Shown here one piece after another: positions 1 to 5,538 of a DNA stretch of 12,188 nucleotides. This DNA is from CAYFJO01 sp964343305 (GTDB lineage: Bacteria > Planctomycetota > Planctomycetia > Pirellulales > Pirellulaceae). The DNA lies in NCBI GenBank assembly GCA_964343305.1, contig CAYFJO010000329.1, forward strand, positions 1 through 12,188, written 5' to 3'. The position numbers and the translations under genes are program-made. The notes below the pieces were generated by a model. That model did no database searches. It had not been told where the DNA came from and saw nothing but the letters and a program-made list of their open reading frames with translations. Numbering within the stretch: the stretch's first letter is position 1; each line of letters opens with the position of its first letter.

Positions 1-687
1 CCCATCCACCTCAAAAAAGACTACCACAAACCCCTTGTACTTTTTCAGCAGCTTCATCAGCCACTCGGTAATCTGCCGGCCGAACTCGTCGAGCCCAGTC
101 AGCTGGATGTCGCCGTTTGTTTTCAATCCGTCATATTCACAGGAATAGGGAACCACCGGCGTGCTGGCGTCGCGGATGGCCTGCTTCAAGTTCTTCAGCT
201 TCGCCGCCGACTGGTCGTCCTCGGCCTCGAGTTCCTTGCGTTTATCGGGTGGAACATCTTCGAGGAACGCATTGTCGCGAAACAGAAATAGAGCATGACC
301 GTGCATCGGCGGATTATTGAGGACGCCATAGAGGATCTCCAACTCAGTAATGCTTCTGCCGGTGTGATGACGTATTCAGCCGTACTTGCTGGCGACGTGA
401 TCGGGCAGCCGGCTGGAAACGTAGCCGTAGCGCTCGCCGAGGATGCCGATGAAGAAGGGTCGGCAAGCGTCGATCTGGTCCAGGCAAACGTCGAGCGCCT
501 TACCGTTATCCGCCTGTTCCTTGGTCACGCCCCAACGCAGGTCGATATCCACCAGGTGGACGCGGTGCTTTTCCAATTCCTCTCGCAGAGCGGGAAAGAT
601 GACCTTGATGAGATGATCCCGCTCCGCGTGCATGTCGCGAAACGTGCTGCTGATGAAGACGCGAACGGTCTTCCAGGTGCCGGGCAT
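1..687 (-). pseudogene. DUF4062 (STAND/NLR-like) gene, 5' part, interrupted by an in-frame TGA and cut by the window edge
   Basis: The first 103 codons encode a typical DUF4062 N-terminus: VRVFISSTFRDMHAERD, then DLRWGVTKEQ, then CRPFFIGILGERYG. A TGA at 376-378 stops it, but the same frame stays open to base 1 and continues with family sequence (SITELEILYGVLNNP, then LFLFRDNAF, then TEWLMKLLKKYKG). The intact paralogue at 7778-11578 aligns without gaps over this stretch and carries Trp111 opposite the TGA, so one G-to-A change (TGG to TGA) explains the interruption. DUF4062 is the N-terminal domain of large NTPase proteins such as nephrocystin-3 and TEP1, and of bacterial STAND proteins. An NTPase and a repeat region would be expected beyond the window. 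The ATG at 685-687 fits the domain edge; the SD signal is weak. Truncated product, sequencing error and TGA readthrough all remain possible. Other genes here end in TGA, so a general TGA-to-Trp code is unlikely. Confidence 0.85.
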
Positions 688-986
688 GATGAAGGCTATC
701 CGGTGGCGGAAGTTGACGTGAAATCATCCCAACCGCCAATATACCAAGTACCAAGTACGACATGCCTCACACACGGAGGGCGGCAGACGTATCACCGTAA
801 CCGAACTGGTGGAGTTCGTAGACAGGTCAGGGGTGGAGTGGTGTCTCGCAAGACCTTCGTTTTCTGCACAAGTCATTAACGTATCGCCATTTAGGTCAAA
901 CGGCCGGGCAATTTATTGAAGAACTCAAGTCGCTATTCAAAATCCCGTAAAACGTCTGTGCTGGAAGTTATTTGATAGGCGGTAAG
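688..986. other. Gene-free stretch with a 7-bp tandem repeat and possible coding remnants
   Basis: This lies upstream of the DUF4062 gene and has no convincing intact gene. Two adjacent copies of TACCAAG sit at 742-755. On the plus strand, 791-850 in one frame reads ITVTELVEFVDRSGVEW, and 822-950 in another reads SLTYRHLGQTAGQFIEELKS and ends at a TAA (948-950). Both strings look protein-like, and the frame change between them would fit a decayed gene, but no family was recognised. I saw no strong promoter for the minus-strand gene. Confidence 0.35.
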
Positions 987-1312
987 TCAATGCAACTCCG
1001 GAGACTCGAATGGATGGCCGATCGCTGGTTCACACGGTGCCAGAGGTGAAACTCCTCGGCTGTCAGTGCACGGCTGCGAGAAATCGGTCATGATCAATAC
1101 GTGTCGTGCTGTCCAGTTGCCGTAGGCAGAGGTTTCTGGATTGCCTTGCGTTCGTTTAACGGAAGACATCTTGGAGGGGAATGTCTGCGGGCTCGATTGC
1201 TAAAGCGGTAAATGGCGGTCGAGTCGGGTTGTTCTCCGCGCGGTGGCGATCCCGTGCTGATTACGCCCAAAAGACTCCAACACCGCTTCGCGAGCGGCGG
1301 GATCGCTCGCAC
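987..1312. repeat. Possible dispersed intergenic repeat (Rhodopirellula-type strings), no credible gene
   Basis: On the minus strand two overlapping frames give low-complexity, Arg/Pro/Ser-rich strings (STGSPPRGEQPDSTAIYRFS; FSQPCTDSRGVSPLAPCEPA). From memory, strings of this type recur in short predicted proteins of Rhodopirellula genomes, which would mean a dispersed repeat annotated as genes. I cannot verify this here. The block also holds a perfect 7-bp hairpin, GCGAGCG/CGCTCGC with a 7-nt loop, at 1290-1310. GCGATCCCG at 1246-1254 is complementary to CGGGATCGC at 1298-1306. There is no SD site or domain to support a protein. Confidence 0.35.
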
Positions 1313-1353
1313 GACACGCTGGCAATACAGCGCTCAACAAAGCGCAAAACGAT

Positions 1354-1387
1354 TTGACAGTTTGCCTTGAATCGTGCTACTGTTCAC
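1354..1387 (+). promoter_or_regulatory. Promoter candidate for the 62-aa gene (TTGACA, extended -10 TGC-TACTGT)
   Basis: A perfect TTGACA at 1354-1359 is followed after 18 bp by TACTGT at 1378-1383, which is preceded by the extended -10 element TGC. The block TCGTGCTACTGTTCAC at 1372-1387 recurs with only two adjacent bases changed at 5091-5106, in the same position relative to a second promoter candidate. That recurrence is the main reason to believe both. Confidence 0.5.
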
Positions 1388-1411
1388 TCGTTAACTCACC
1401 AACCGTCTTCT

Positions 1412-1600
1412 ATGCAGGCAACCAAATCAAACACAAACACGGTTATCATTTCTCGTGAGTTACTCGAAGCCTACGACGAGGCCGTTGACGAGCTGGCAGA
1501 CCAATTTTACTCGCAAATGGACTTTGAGTTAGATGACCCAGTCCGCCAATTGATCAACCGAGTCGACAATCTCCGCCAGTCCACTCCGGCGTCAGATTAA
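1412..1600 (+). CDS. Small acidic protein of unknown function, 62 aa
   Basis: I do not recognise a family. The ATG at 1412 is chosen over the in-frame TTG at 1367, because the longer reading would put the likely -10 element and transcription start inside the gene. The product has a polar, Thr/Asn-rich N-terminus (residues 1-11), then a predicted helical segment (ISRELLEAYDEAVDELADQF, residues 13-32) and a second helix around residues 41-55. It has no membrane span and no Cys. No clear SD site precedes the ATG. A strong hairpin follows the stop immediately. It is the first gene of the accessory cassette and converges on the primase-like gene. A DNA-binding or antitoxin-like role is conceivable from size and acidity, but no motif proves it. 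Confidence 0.6.
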   Translation: MQATKSNTNTVIISRELLEAYDEAVDELADQFYSQMDFELDDPVRQLINRVDNLRQSTPASD

Positions 1601-1601
1601 A

Positions 1602-1624
1602 AACACCGGATCACATCCGGTGTT
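1602..1624. terminator. Bidirectional terminator between converging genes
   Basis: A perfect 10-bp stem (AACACCGGAT / ATCCGGTGTT) with a 3-nt CAC loop lies two bases after the stop of the 62-aa gene and five bases beyond the stop of the primase-like gene. Read on the minus strand, the stem runs into a TTTTTAA tract, a good intrinsic terminator for the primase-like gene. On the plus strand the trailing tract (GTTGTT) is weaker. Confidence 0.75.
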
Positions 1625-1629
1625 GTTGT

Positions 1630-2736
1630 TCACAGCATGAACGATAGGAGTTGTCGCAGCTGCTTGCGTTTCAATTGATCTGGCTCAACGCCATCATCAA
1701 CTTGGACGACTCGGACAAATGCCTGACGGATCAGTTTGGCAGCAGCCAGACGTGCCGCTTGGCGGGCATTGCCGTCCCACATTAATGCCAATGGCCGTCC
1801 CGTCTCGGCCAACAAAGTGGCCTGTTCATCTGACAGAGATGCACCAAACGTGGCCACGGCGTTGGTCAAACCAAGTTTTTGGTAGAGCCAGAAACACTTG
1901 AACGGGCCTTCCACAATGACAAGGGGCGCATCGTCGGAACTGTCCCGCACGGCATCCCGCAAATTGTAAACCACGGCGTTACGCGGAAACTCGCTCCAAA
2001 ACTTGTACCGTGGCACATCTTCCGTCCATTCCTCTTTTTCGCCAGCAAAGCGGCCAACGTACGAAACAGGATTTTCATTGTCGGCCTGGCCGGGCACAAA
2101 AATGGGAATGGCGATGTAGCCGGTCAGATACGTTTTGGCGCGCGTACACAGACCAATTTCGAAACGCCCGATTGTTTCGGGCTTCAACTTGCGATCCTCA
2201 AGCAAATAGGGACACTCGACATCGAGCTGATATTGCCAACGAAGAGGCTTCAAAACAGCAGGTTCATCGGATACAATTTCGGTTGCATTAGGAGTCGGCG
2301 AGTGCCCTTCTTTCTGCCCCAAACCGCACTCGCCGGCTTTTTTTGTATCCGATTTCTTCGGCTTGGTTCTCTTCTTTGGCTTTCCACTAACATGGCCCGA
2401 TAATCGCGATTGAAAGCGATCCCAAAACCACAATCTTACGTGTTGATTATCTAAGCCCGTGACCTGCTTGACGAGTTCAATCACGTCACCACCAAGACCA
2501 CACTCCGGAGAGAAGCACTTCCAAAGCCAAGTTCCTTTCTTGTCATCCGCTTTGAATTGTTGCGGATTGGGTCTGACGGGATTATGTGAATGAGTTGGGA
2601 TTGGGCAGACGCCCGACGCCGAATGATCGCGCACCGTGAACTGATCAATGAGATCAAGTTCACGCAGCACATCAGGAATCGTCACGACCTGTTTCACAAC
2701 TTGAAAGTCGACTTGCACTGTGCCGTTGTCACTCAT
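1630..2736 (-). CDS. DnaG-like protein with CHC2 zinc finger and Toprim domain, 368 aa
   Basis: The start is the ATG at 2734-2736, preceded by AAAGGTAGG at good spacing. A TTG 21 bases upstream is the only longer option. Residues 40-90 form a CHC2-type zinc finger: C44, H49 or H51, C74 and C79, ending in CGLGGDVIELV as in primase zinc domains. Residues 105-135 are a Lys-rich linker. Residues 165-260 match the fold-linking region of primases (ECPYLLEDRKLKPETIGRFE). The Toprim core is residues 272-345, with VIVEG (catalytic E276), ATFGASLSDEQ, then MWDGNARQAA. Bacterial DnaG normally has DxD followed by AG here; this protein has D321 but Asn at 323 and is shorter, so metal binding may be altered. 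It is far shorter than DnaG (about 600 aa) and lacks the C-terminal helicase-binding domain, like many phage and plasmid primase-type proteins. This suggests replication of a mobile element rather than the chromosomal primase. Confidence 0.85.
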   Translation of the reverse strand: MSDNGTVQVDFQVVKQVVTIPDVLRELDLIDQFTVRDHSASGVCPIPTHSHNPVRPNPQQFKADDKKGTWLWKCFSPECGLGGDVIELVKQVTGLDNQHVRLWFWDRFQSRLSGHVSGKPKKRTKPKKSDTKKAGECGLGQKEGHSPTPNATEIVSDEPAVLKPLRWQYQLDVECPYLLEDRKLKPETIGRFEIGLCTRAKTYLTGYIAIPIFVPGQADNENPVSYVGRFAGEKEEWTEDVPRYKFWSEFPRNAVVYNLRDAVRDSSDDAPLVIVEGPFKCFWLYQKLGLTNAVATFGASLSDEQATLLAETGRPLALMWDGNARQAARLAAAKLIRQAFVRVVQVDDGVEPDQLKRKQLRQLLSFML

Positions 2737-2875
2737 GCGACACCTACCTTTCTTCAATGGCAGACATGGAAAAGAACAAACGCACGTTCACCATGCCGTA
2801 GCGCAGTGCGAACCGTCAAAACATTTCGCATTCCGCATCCTTGTTCTTTCCTCAATCCTCTGGCATCGTGAACGT
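2737..2875. promoter_or_regulatory. Divergent intergenic region between the primase-like and coiled-coil genes
   Basis: These 139 bp must hold promoters for two divergent genes. On the minus strand TTGACG (CGTCAA at 2814-2819) is a reasonable -35 for the primase-like gene. It sits in TTGACGGTTCGC, close to the TTGACAGTTTGC at 1354, but no good -10 is seen at 17-18 bp. No clear plus-strand promoter was found. Confidence 0.25.
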
Positions 2876-3229
2876 ATGACTGACCAGATCTCGCATGAAG
2901 AGTTGCCGACCGATGCCAATGAGCCGGCCACCAAGGGCGATGTGCATGTAGTCAAGCGCGACCTACAAGCCGTCAAGGACGATGTGCAAGAAGTAAAGCG
3001 TGAAGTGCAGGAACTCAGGACTCATATCGAAGCAAAGCACGCGGAAACGCTTCGTCATTTTGACACAGCGGTCGAAAACATCACCAAGCAACTTGAAGGA
3101 GCGAACAGCGACGAAATATCTTTATTGAAAGATGCCGACAATACGTTGCACCATCGTGTCGTTCCGCTGGAAGAACAAGCTGGACTGCCGAGCCCCGAAC
3201 ATGAACCGCATCCGTTTGGACAGGCGTAA
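2876..3229 (+). CDS. Coiled-coil protein of unknown function, 117 aa
   Basis: The ATG at 2876 is chosen because the 52 codons upstream in frame run through the promoter region and read as low-quality sequence. The SD signal is weak. Residues 21-60 form a regular, highly charged coiled coil (VKRDLQAVKDDVQEVKREVQ) built from near-exact 7-residue steps of V-K-x-D/E-x-x. The helix probably continues to about residue 100, and the tail is Pro/His-rich. It has no Cys and no membrane span. Proteins of this plan are common in plasmids and phages, usually as oligomerisation or scaffold parts, but a specific role cannot be assigned. It starts divergently from the primase-like gene and is followed six bases later by a membrane microprotein, so the two may be translated together. 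Confidence 0.7.
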   Translation: MTDQISHEELPTDANEPATKGDVHVVKRDLQAVKDDVQEVKREVQELRTHIEAKHAETLRHFDTAVENITKQLEGANSDEISLLKDADNTLHHRVVPLEEQAGLPSPEHEPHPFGQA

Positions 3230-3235
3230 GACCCG

Positions 3236-3331
3236 ATGAATGTTGCAAACCTCTTTCTGTTTTACCTAACGCTGGCGATCATCGGTTTTGGCACTGTGCA
3301 GTTGTTGGTGGCCGCCCGTCGCCACAATTAG
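3236..3331 (+). CDS. Single-span membrane microprotein, 31 aa
   Basis: The ATG at 3236-3238 opens a 31-residue frame ending in TAG at 3329-3331. Residues 3-27 are almost wholly hydrophobic (LFLFYLTLAIIGFGTVQLLV) and are followed by a basic ARRHN tail. That is the plan of a one-span inner-membrane peptide with a cytoplasmic positive C-terminus. It begins six bases after the coiled-coil gene's stop, with an AGG about 12 bases before the ATG, so translational coupling is plausible. Short KdpF- or CydX-like subunits and type I toxins share this form, but no homology is claimed. A random open frame giving such a clean span is possible but less likely. Confidence 0.5.
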   Translation: MNVANLFLFYLTLAIIGFGTVQLLVAARRHN

Positions 3332-3368
3332 AAACGGCACAGAGCGTAAAAACTCGGAGCGGATCACA

Positions 3369-3851
3369 TCACACTTCGGTTGCTTTTTGTTTGGCTGACC
3401 CCCCTGCCGATTCATGGGCGTCATCATTGCCAACATCCTCGTTGAGTCTGCGTACCGTCTCGCGCAAGACGTCCAGTAGCCCGAAGATGTAGGTATGCTG
3501 CTCGCTGGTGATCTTGTGTTCATGCGGGACAGACAGAATCGGATACAACTGCCCTCGTAGCGACTCAAGGCACTTGCGAGCCCCGTTCACTCGTTGAACC
3601 ATCGTCGCCGTGACGCGTCCTCGTAACGACGGCTGCTGCCGTTCGCGAATCTTTTCGAACTTTTGTATGACCGTCTTAAGGTTCCTTATTCCGAGATTCA
3701 AATAGCCTCGCGTTTGTATCCCCCGTAGCTCTCTCGTATTGCCGGACAAGAATCCATCGAGGCGGCAGCGGAGATGATCGACGTTCTCTGTCAGTTGGTC
3801 GACCAATTCCCAGATTTCGCTGGTGTAAATGTCGCGCCGTGCCCTGTTCAT
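3369..3851 (-). CDS. Mostly helical protein of unknown function, 160 aa
   Basis: I do not recognise the family. The ATG at 3849-3851 is preferred; the frame stays open to a TTG at 3879-3881 (170 aa), and neither start has a good SD. The product is basic and helical throughout, with regularly spaced Leu/Ile and Arg/Lys: SEIWELVDQLTENVDHLRCR at the N-terminus, then a helix around residues 55-72 (LNLGIRNLKTVIQKFEKIRE), then SEQHTYIFGLLDVLRETVRR near 125-144. The final 20 residues are polar and probably disordered (Gly/Ser/Ala/Lys). Helical-bundle proteins of this size may be regulators or structural parts; nothing in the sequence decides. It converges on the coiled-coil/microprotein pair and diverges from the gene at 4118. 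Confidence 0.65.
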   Translation of the reverse strand: MNRARRDIYTSEIWELVDQLTENVDHLRCRLDGFLSGNTRELRGIQTRGYLNLGIRNLKTVIQKFEKIRERQQPSLRGRVTATMVQRVNGARKCLESLRGQLYPILSVPHEHKITSEQHTYIFGLLDVLRETVRRLNEDVGNDDAHESAGGSAKQKATEV

Positions 3852-3892
3852 GCTGACACTGTGCCACACGCGGGATCTCAAAACAACCGTTC

Positions 3893-4020
3893 CTTATTGA
3901 GACTGCCCGCATTGGCGCGAAAATCGGTTCCCATATTTGCCTCAGAATGGACGATCTCGAGCCCAGTCGACTCCTGAGACCTGCCGATCTTGATCATCTC
4001 GGCCCTTCAGTCTCAATAAG
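3893..4020. repeat. 13-bp perfect inverted repeat enclosing 102 bp
   Basis: CTTATTGAGACTG at 3893-3905 is exactly complementary to CAGTCTCAATAAG at 4008-4020. The enclosed 102 bp carry a further small hairpin around GATCTTGATCATC, and no gene. The element lies in the divergent intergenic region upstream of the minus-strand helical gene. It could be a MITE-like element, a structured RNA or an operator pair. No target-site duplication is visible at its ends. Confidence 0.6.
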
Positions 4021-4063
4021 CCATCTGATCCTTTGATTTGATCCAGCCTCCAATTTTGCGGCA

Positions 4064-4091
4064 TGGTGAAAGCGTTGTTCATTTTTCACCA
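4064..4091. promoter_or_regulatory. Inverted repeat upstream of the 108-aa gene, possible operator
   Basis: TGGTGAAA (4064-4071) and TTTCACCA (4084-4091) form a perfect 8-bp inverted repeat with a 12-bp centre, ending 26 bases before the ATG at 4118. The geometry suits either a dimeric repressor site or a leader-RNA hairpin. No clear promoter hexamers were identified around it. Confidence 0.4.
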
Positions 4092-4117
4092 ATCTTCAGA
4101 CCCAGGACTATCGCATC

Positions 4118-4444
4118 ATGGCGAAAAAAACTCCACGACGCTCAACCGGCGATCGATTGCAATCCTTGCACGATTCCGTTGAACGCCTCATCGATCACGT
4201 TGCCTGCCTCACCGCGGCCGTCGATGAATTGGCCGAACATGTGCAATGGCGCAATCACAATGTCACTCAGGCCGATAACTCGTATCGACCCACATTGCGT
4301 GTGAGCAGCATGCCGGTCGATCCAGCGACGGACGATTGGCAAATTAATCGTATTTCACGGCACGACCTGCCAGCACACAACGAGCCCACCGAACTGCGAT
4401 CTCAACAATTGCTGTTTGCCAGAGAGGAGAAATCGCATGAATAA
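4118..4444 (+). CDS. Coiled-coil protein of unknown function, 108 aa
   Basis: The ATG at 4118 follows a CAGGA-type SD. The N-terminus is basic (MAKKTPRRSTGDR). Residues 14-44 are an amphipathic helix with heptad spacing (LHDSVERLIDHVACLTAAVD), probably a short coiled coil. The second half is polar with a conserved-looking segment, RISRHDLPA, near residues 78-86. No enzymatic motif is present. Its last eight bases overlap the start of the YkgJ-type gene, and that gene's SD lies inside this one, so the two are very likely co-translated and may act together. Confidence 0.7.
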   Translation: MAKKTPRRSTGDRLQSLHDSVERLIDHVACLTAAVDELAEHVQWRNHNVTQADNSYRPTLRVSSMPVDPATDDWQINRISRHDLPAHNEPTELRSQQLLFAREEKSHE

Positions 4445-4823
4445 CGACGAAGCAAATGCAACGCCAAAACTTCGTTACGAGTGCGATTGTTGCGGCACCT
4501 GCTGTCAAGGTCATCTGATCGTCGAGACTGACATCTTGGACGTGCTACGCGAGCCACGACTGGTCGCAGCCGATCCACACCACGCGGGTAAAAGTGCTTC
4601 TGAAGTTCTTGAAATGTTGTGGGACGACAAAGGCAAAGCCATCGTCATTGCCTGCGGTACTAATCGCCCCTGCCCATTCCTCAACGATGAGAAGCGTTGT
4701 TCTATTTATCCCACCCGGCCCAATGATTGTGTTGCCATGCAGGCTGGTGATGACCAATGCCAACGAGCACGAGAATCCGCCGGTTTGGAGCCGTTACCGC
4801 CCATCGTCGACGACACCCTGTGA
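4437..4823 (+). CDS. YkgJ-family cysteine-cluster protein, 128 aa
   Basis: The ATG at 4437 has an excellent SD (AGAGAGGAG) and overlaps the upstream gene by eight bases. Residues 14-24 hold the family signature, YECDCCGTCCQ (C16, C18, C19, C22, C23). Residues 73-98 hold the second Cys set within RPCPFLNDEKRCSIYPTRPN, that is C79, C88 and C98, with C73 upstream. YkgJ proteins are thought to bind zinc or an iron-sulfur cluster through these cysteines, but their biochemical role is not established. The length is normal for the family and all expected Cys residues are present, so the protein looks intact. It is the last gene of a two-gene unit closed by the terminator that follows. A metal-dependent partner role for the upstream coiled-coil protein is inference only. 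Confidence 0.88.
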   Translation: MNNDEANATPKLRYECDCCGTCCQGHLIVETDILDVLREPRLVAADPHHAGKSASEVLEMLWDDKGKAIVIACGTNRPCPFLNDEKRCSIYPTRPNDCVAMQAGDDQCQRARESAGLEPLPPIVDDTL

Positions 4824-4826
4824 CGA

Positions 4827-5021
4827 TCATCCCGTCGAAGCAATTTGCTCGACGGGTTTTTGTCGATCTTCCTCGACCTTCGTCATTTGCTTCCCACAAA
4901 AACAAGTATCGCGGTCAGTGTCATCAAGCACCCACGTTATTTCAAACACAAACTCATGCCGATCACACCGATACGTTTCTCGTTTCGGCAACAATTCCTC
5001 GTTGCTTCGTTTTCTGCCCAC
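4827..5021 (-). CDS. Small zinc-knuckle protein, 64 aa
   Basis: The translation has a zinc-ribbon look: YRCDRHEFVFEITWVLDD, then CFCGKQMTKVE. The spacing (C-x2-H, then C-x-C-G-x-x-M about 20 residues later) resembles small one-ribbon proteins in which a Cys/His pair at each end binds zinc. The start would be GTG at 5019-5021 with no obvious SD, which lowers confidence. A TATTAT box (ATAATA on the plus strand, about 5028-5033) lies just upstream. Its last codons are the terminator hairpin of the converging YkgJ-type gene. Its function is unknown. The alternative is a chance frame, but the Cys/His pattern and the composition argue for a real gene. Confidence 0.5.
   Translation of the reverse strand: MGRKRSNEELLPKRETYRCDRHEFVFEITWVLDDTDRDTCFCGKQMTKVEEDRQKPVEQIASTG
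4831..4861 (+). terminator. Intrinsic terminator after the YkgJ-type gene
   Basis: CCCGTCGA (4831-4838) pairs with TCGACGGG (4849-4856) and can extend through AGCA/TGCT with one bulge. A run of five T follows (4857-4861). It lies eight bases after the stop. The same bases are read as the C-terminal codons of the minus-strand small gene, so the two converging genes share this DNA. Confidence 0.8.
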
Positions 5022-5072
5022 GACGAAATAATACCGTAACTTGGCGAATTCAAAAACGTGCCGTTTCGTTGC

Positions 5073-5106
5073 TTGTTGTTTTTCAATTGATCGTGCTATC
5101 GTTCAC
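5073..5106 (+). promoter_or_regulatory. Promoter candidate for the SSB-tipped/DUF2958 operon
   Basis: TTGTTG (5073-5078) is followed, after an 18-bp spacer, by TATCGT (5097-5102), which is preceded by TGC. The block TCGTGCTATCGTTCAC (5091-5106) is nearly identical to the one at 1372-1387, and both have the same -35 to -10 spacing. The gene starts about 50 bases downstream. Confidence 0.5.
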
Positions 5107-5151
5107 GTTGAAATCGTTCTTTCCCTCAACTGAGTATAGGAGACGACTGAA

Positions 5152-5526
5152 ATGGCAAAAGCCACAGAAGAGAAACCGACGACCGCGAAGAAAGACGACA
5201 AGCCCGTTGACGCTAAGCCCAGCGCGCCGCGTGATGCCAGTGCTGGCCCCGAATTCAAAGTTGGGCCGATGCCCGGCGGCTACGGAGTTAGTGTGTGGCG
5301 AAACACCACCGAAGATGGCCGTCACTTTCGATCTATCACGATTGAACCGCGCCGATACCTGGATGAGCAAAATAATTGGCAAGACGCCAAGTCGTATCGC
5401 GTGATCGACCTGGAAGCATTGATCATGTCACTCGAAAAGGTTCGCGATTATTGTCGTCGTGCCCCATTGCCGACGGACATGGCGGAGCATGCAAATGGCG
5501 ATGGTGGTGGCGACGTACCGTTTTAA
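5152..5526 (+). CDS. Small protein with SSB-like C-terminal tip, 124 aa
   Basis: The ATG at 5152 has the SD TAGGAG. Residues 1-32 are a Lys/Ala/Pro-rich disordered arm. Residues 34-102 form a compact beta-rich domain: FKVGPMPGGYGVSVW, then GRHFRSITIEPRRYL, a charged turn, and a final helix (LEALIMSLEKVRDYC). This order of strands, a WxN turn, an RRY motif and a helix recalls small single-stranded nucleic-acid-binding (PC4-like) proteins of phages and plasmids; that is a resemblance, not an assignment. The last ten residues, NGDGGGDVPF, form an acidic, Gly-rich tail ending in D-V-P-F, very like the SSB tip (DDDIPF) that docks partner proteins. A role binding single-stranded DNA during element replication, alongside the nearby primase-like protein, is therefore plausible. 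It is the first gene of an operon with the DUF2958 gene. Confidence 0.75.
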   Translation: MAKATEEKPTTAKKDDKPVDAKPSAPRDASAGPEFKVGPMPGGYGVSVWRNTTEDGRHFRSITIEPRRYLDEQNNWQDAKSYRVIDLEALIMSLEKVRDYCRRAPLPTDMAEHANGDGGGDVPF

Positions 5527-5538
5527 GGGCACTGTGTC

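Noticed and set aside
376..378. Selenocysteine or code-4 reading of the TGA
   Set aside because: The residue opposite is Trp in the paralogue, not Cys. Several sound genes here use TGA as their stop, and no dedicated recoding signal could be demonstrated.
295..879. Plus-strand open frame opposite the DUF4062 gene
   Set aside because: It is antisense to a strongly recognised DUF4062 sequence, and its own translation has no family features.
1030..1110. tRNA-like stretch around CTGGTTCACACGG
   Set aside because: No paired acceptor stem, anticodon arm or proper T-loop could be assembled on either strand.
1879..2403. Plus-strand open frame opposite the primase-like gene
   Set aside because: The opposite strand carries the zinc finger and Toprim motifs with a good SD, so this is a shadow frame.
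2720..2875. N-terminal extension of the 117-aa coiled-coil protein
   Set aside because: The extension would cover the divergent promoter region and part of the primase-like gene, and has an unlikely composition. The coiled coil starts soon after the ATG at 2876.
4757..5404. Plus-strand open frame of 215 codons
   Set aside because: It runs through the terminator after the YkgJ-type gene, the promoter and SD of the next gene, and overlaps that gene in another frame. Its translation is rich in Arg, Pro and Ser with no domain.
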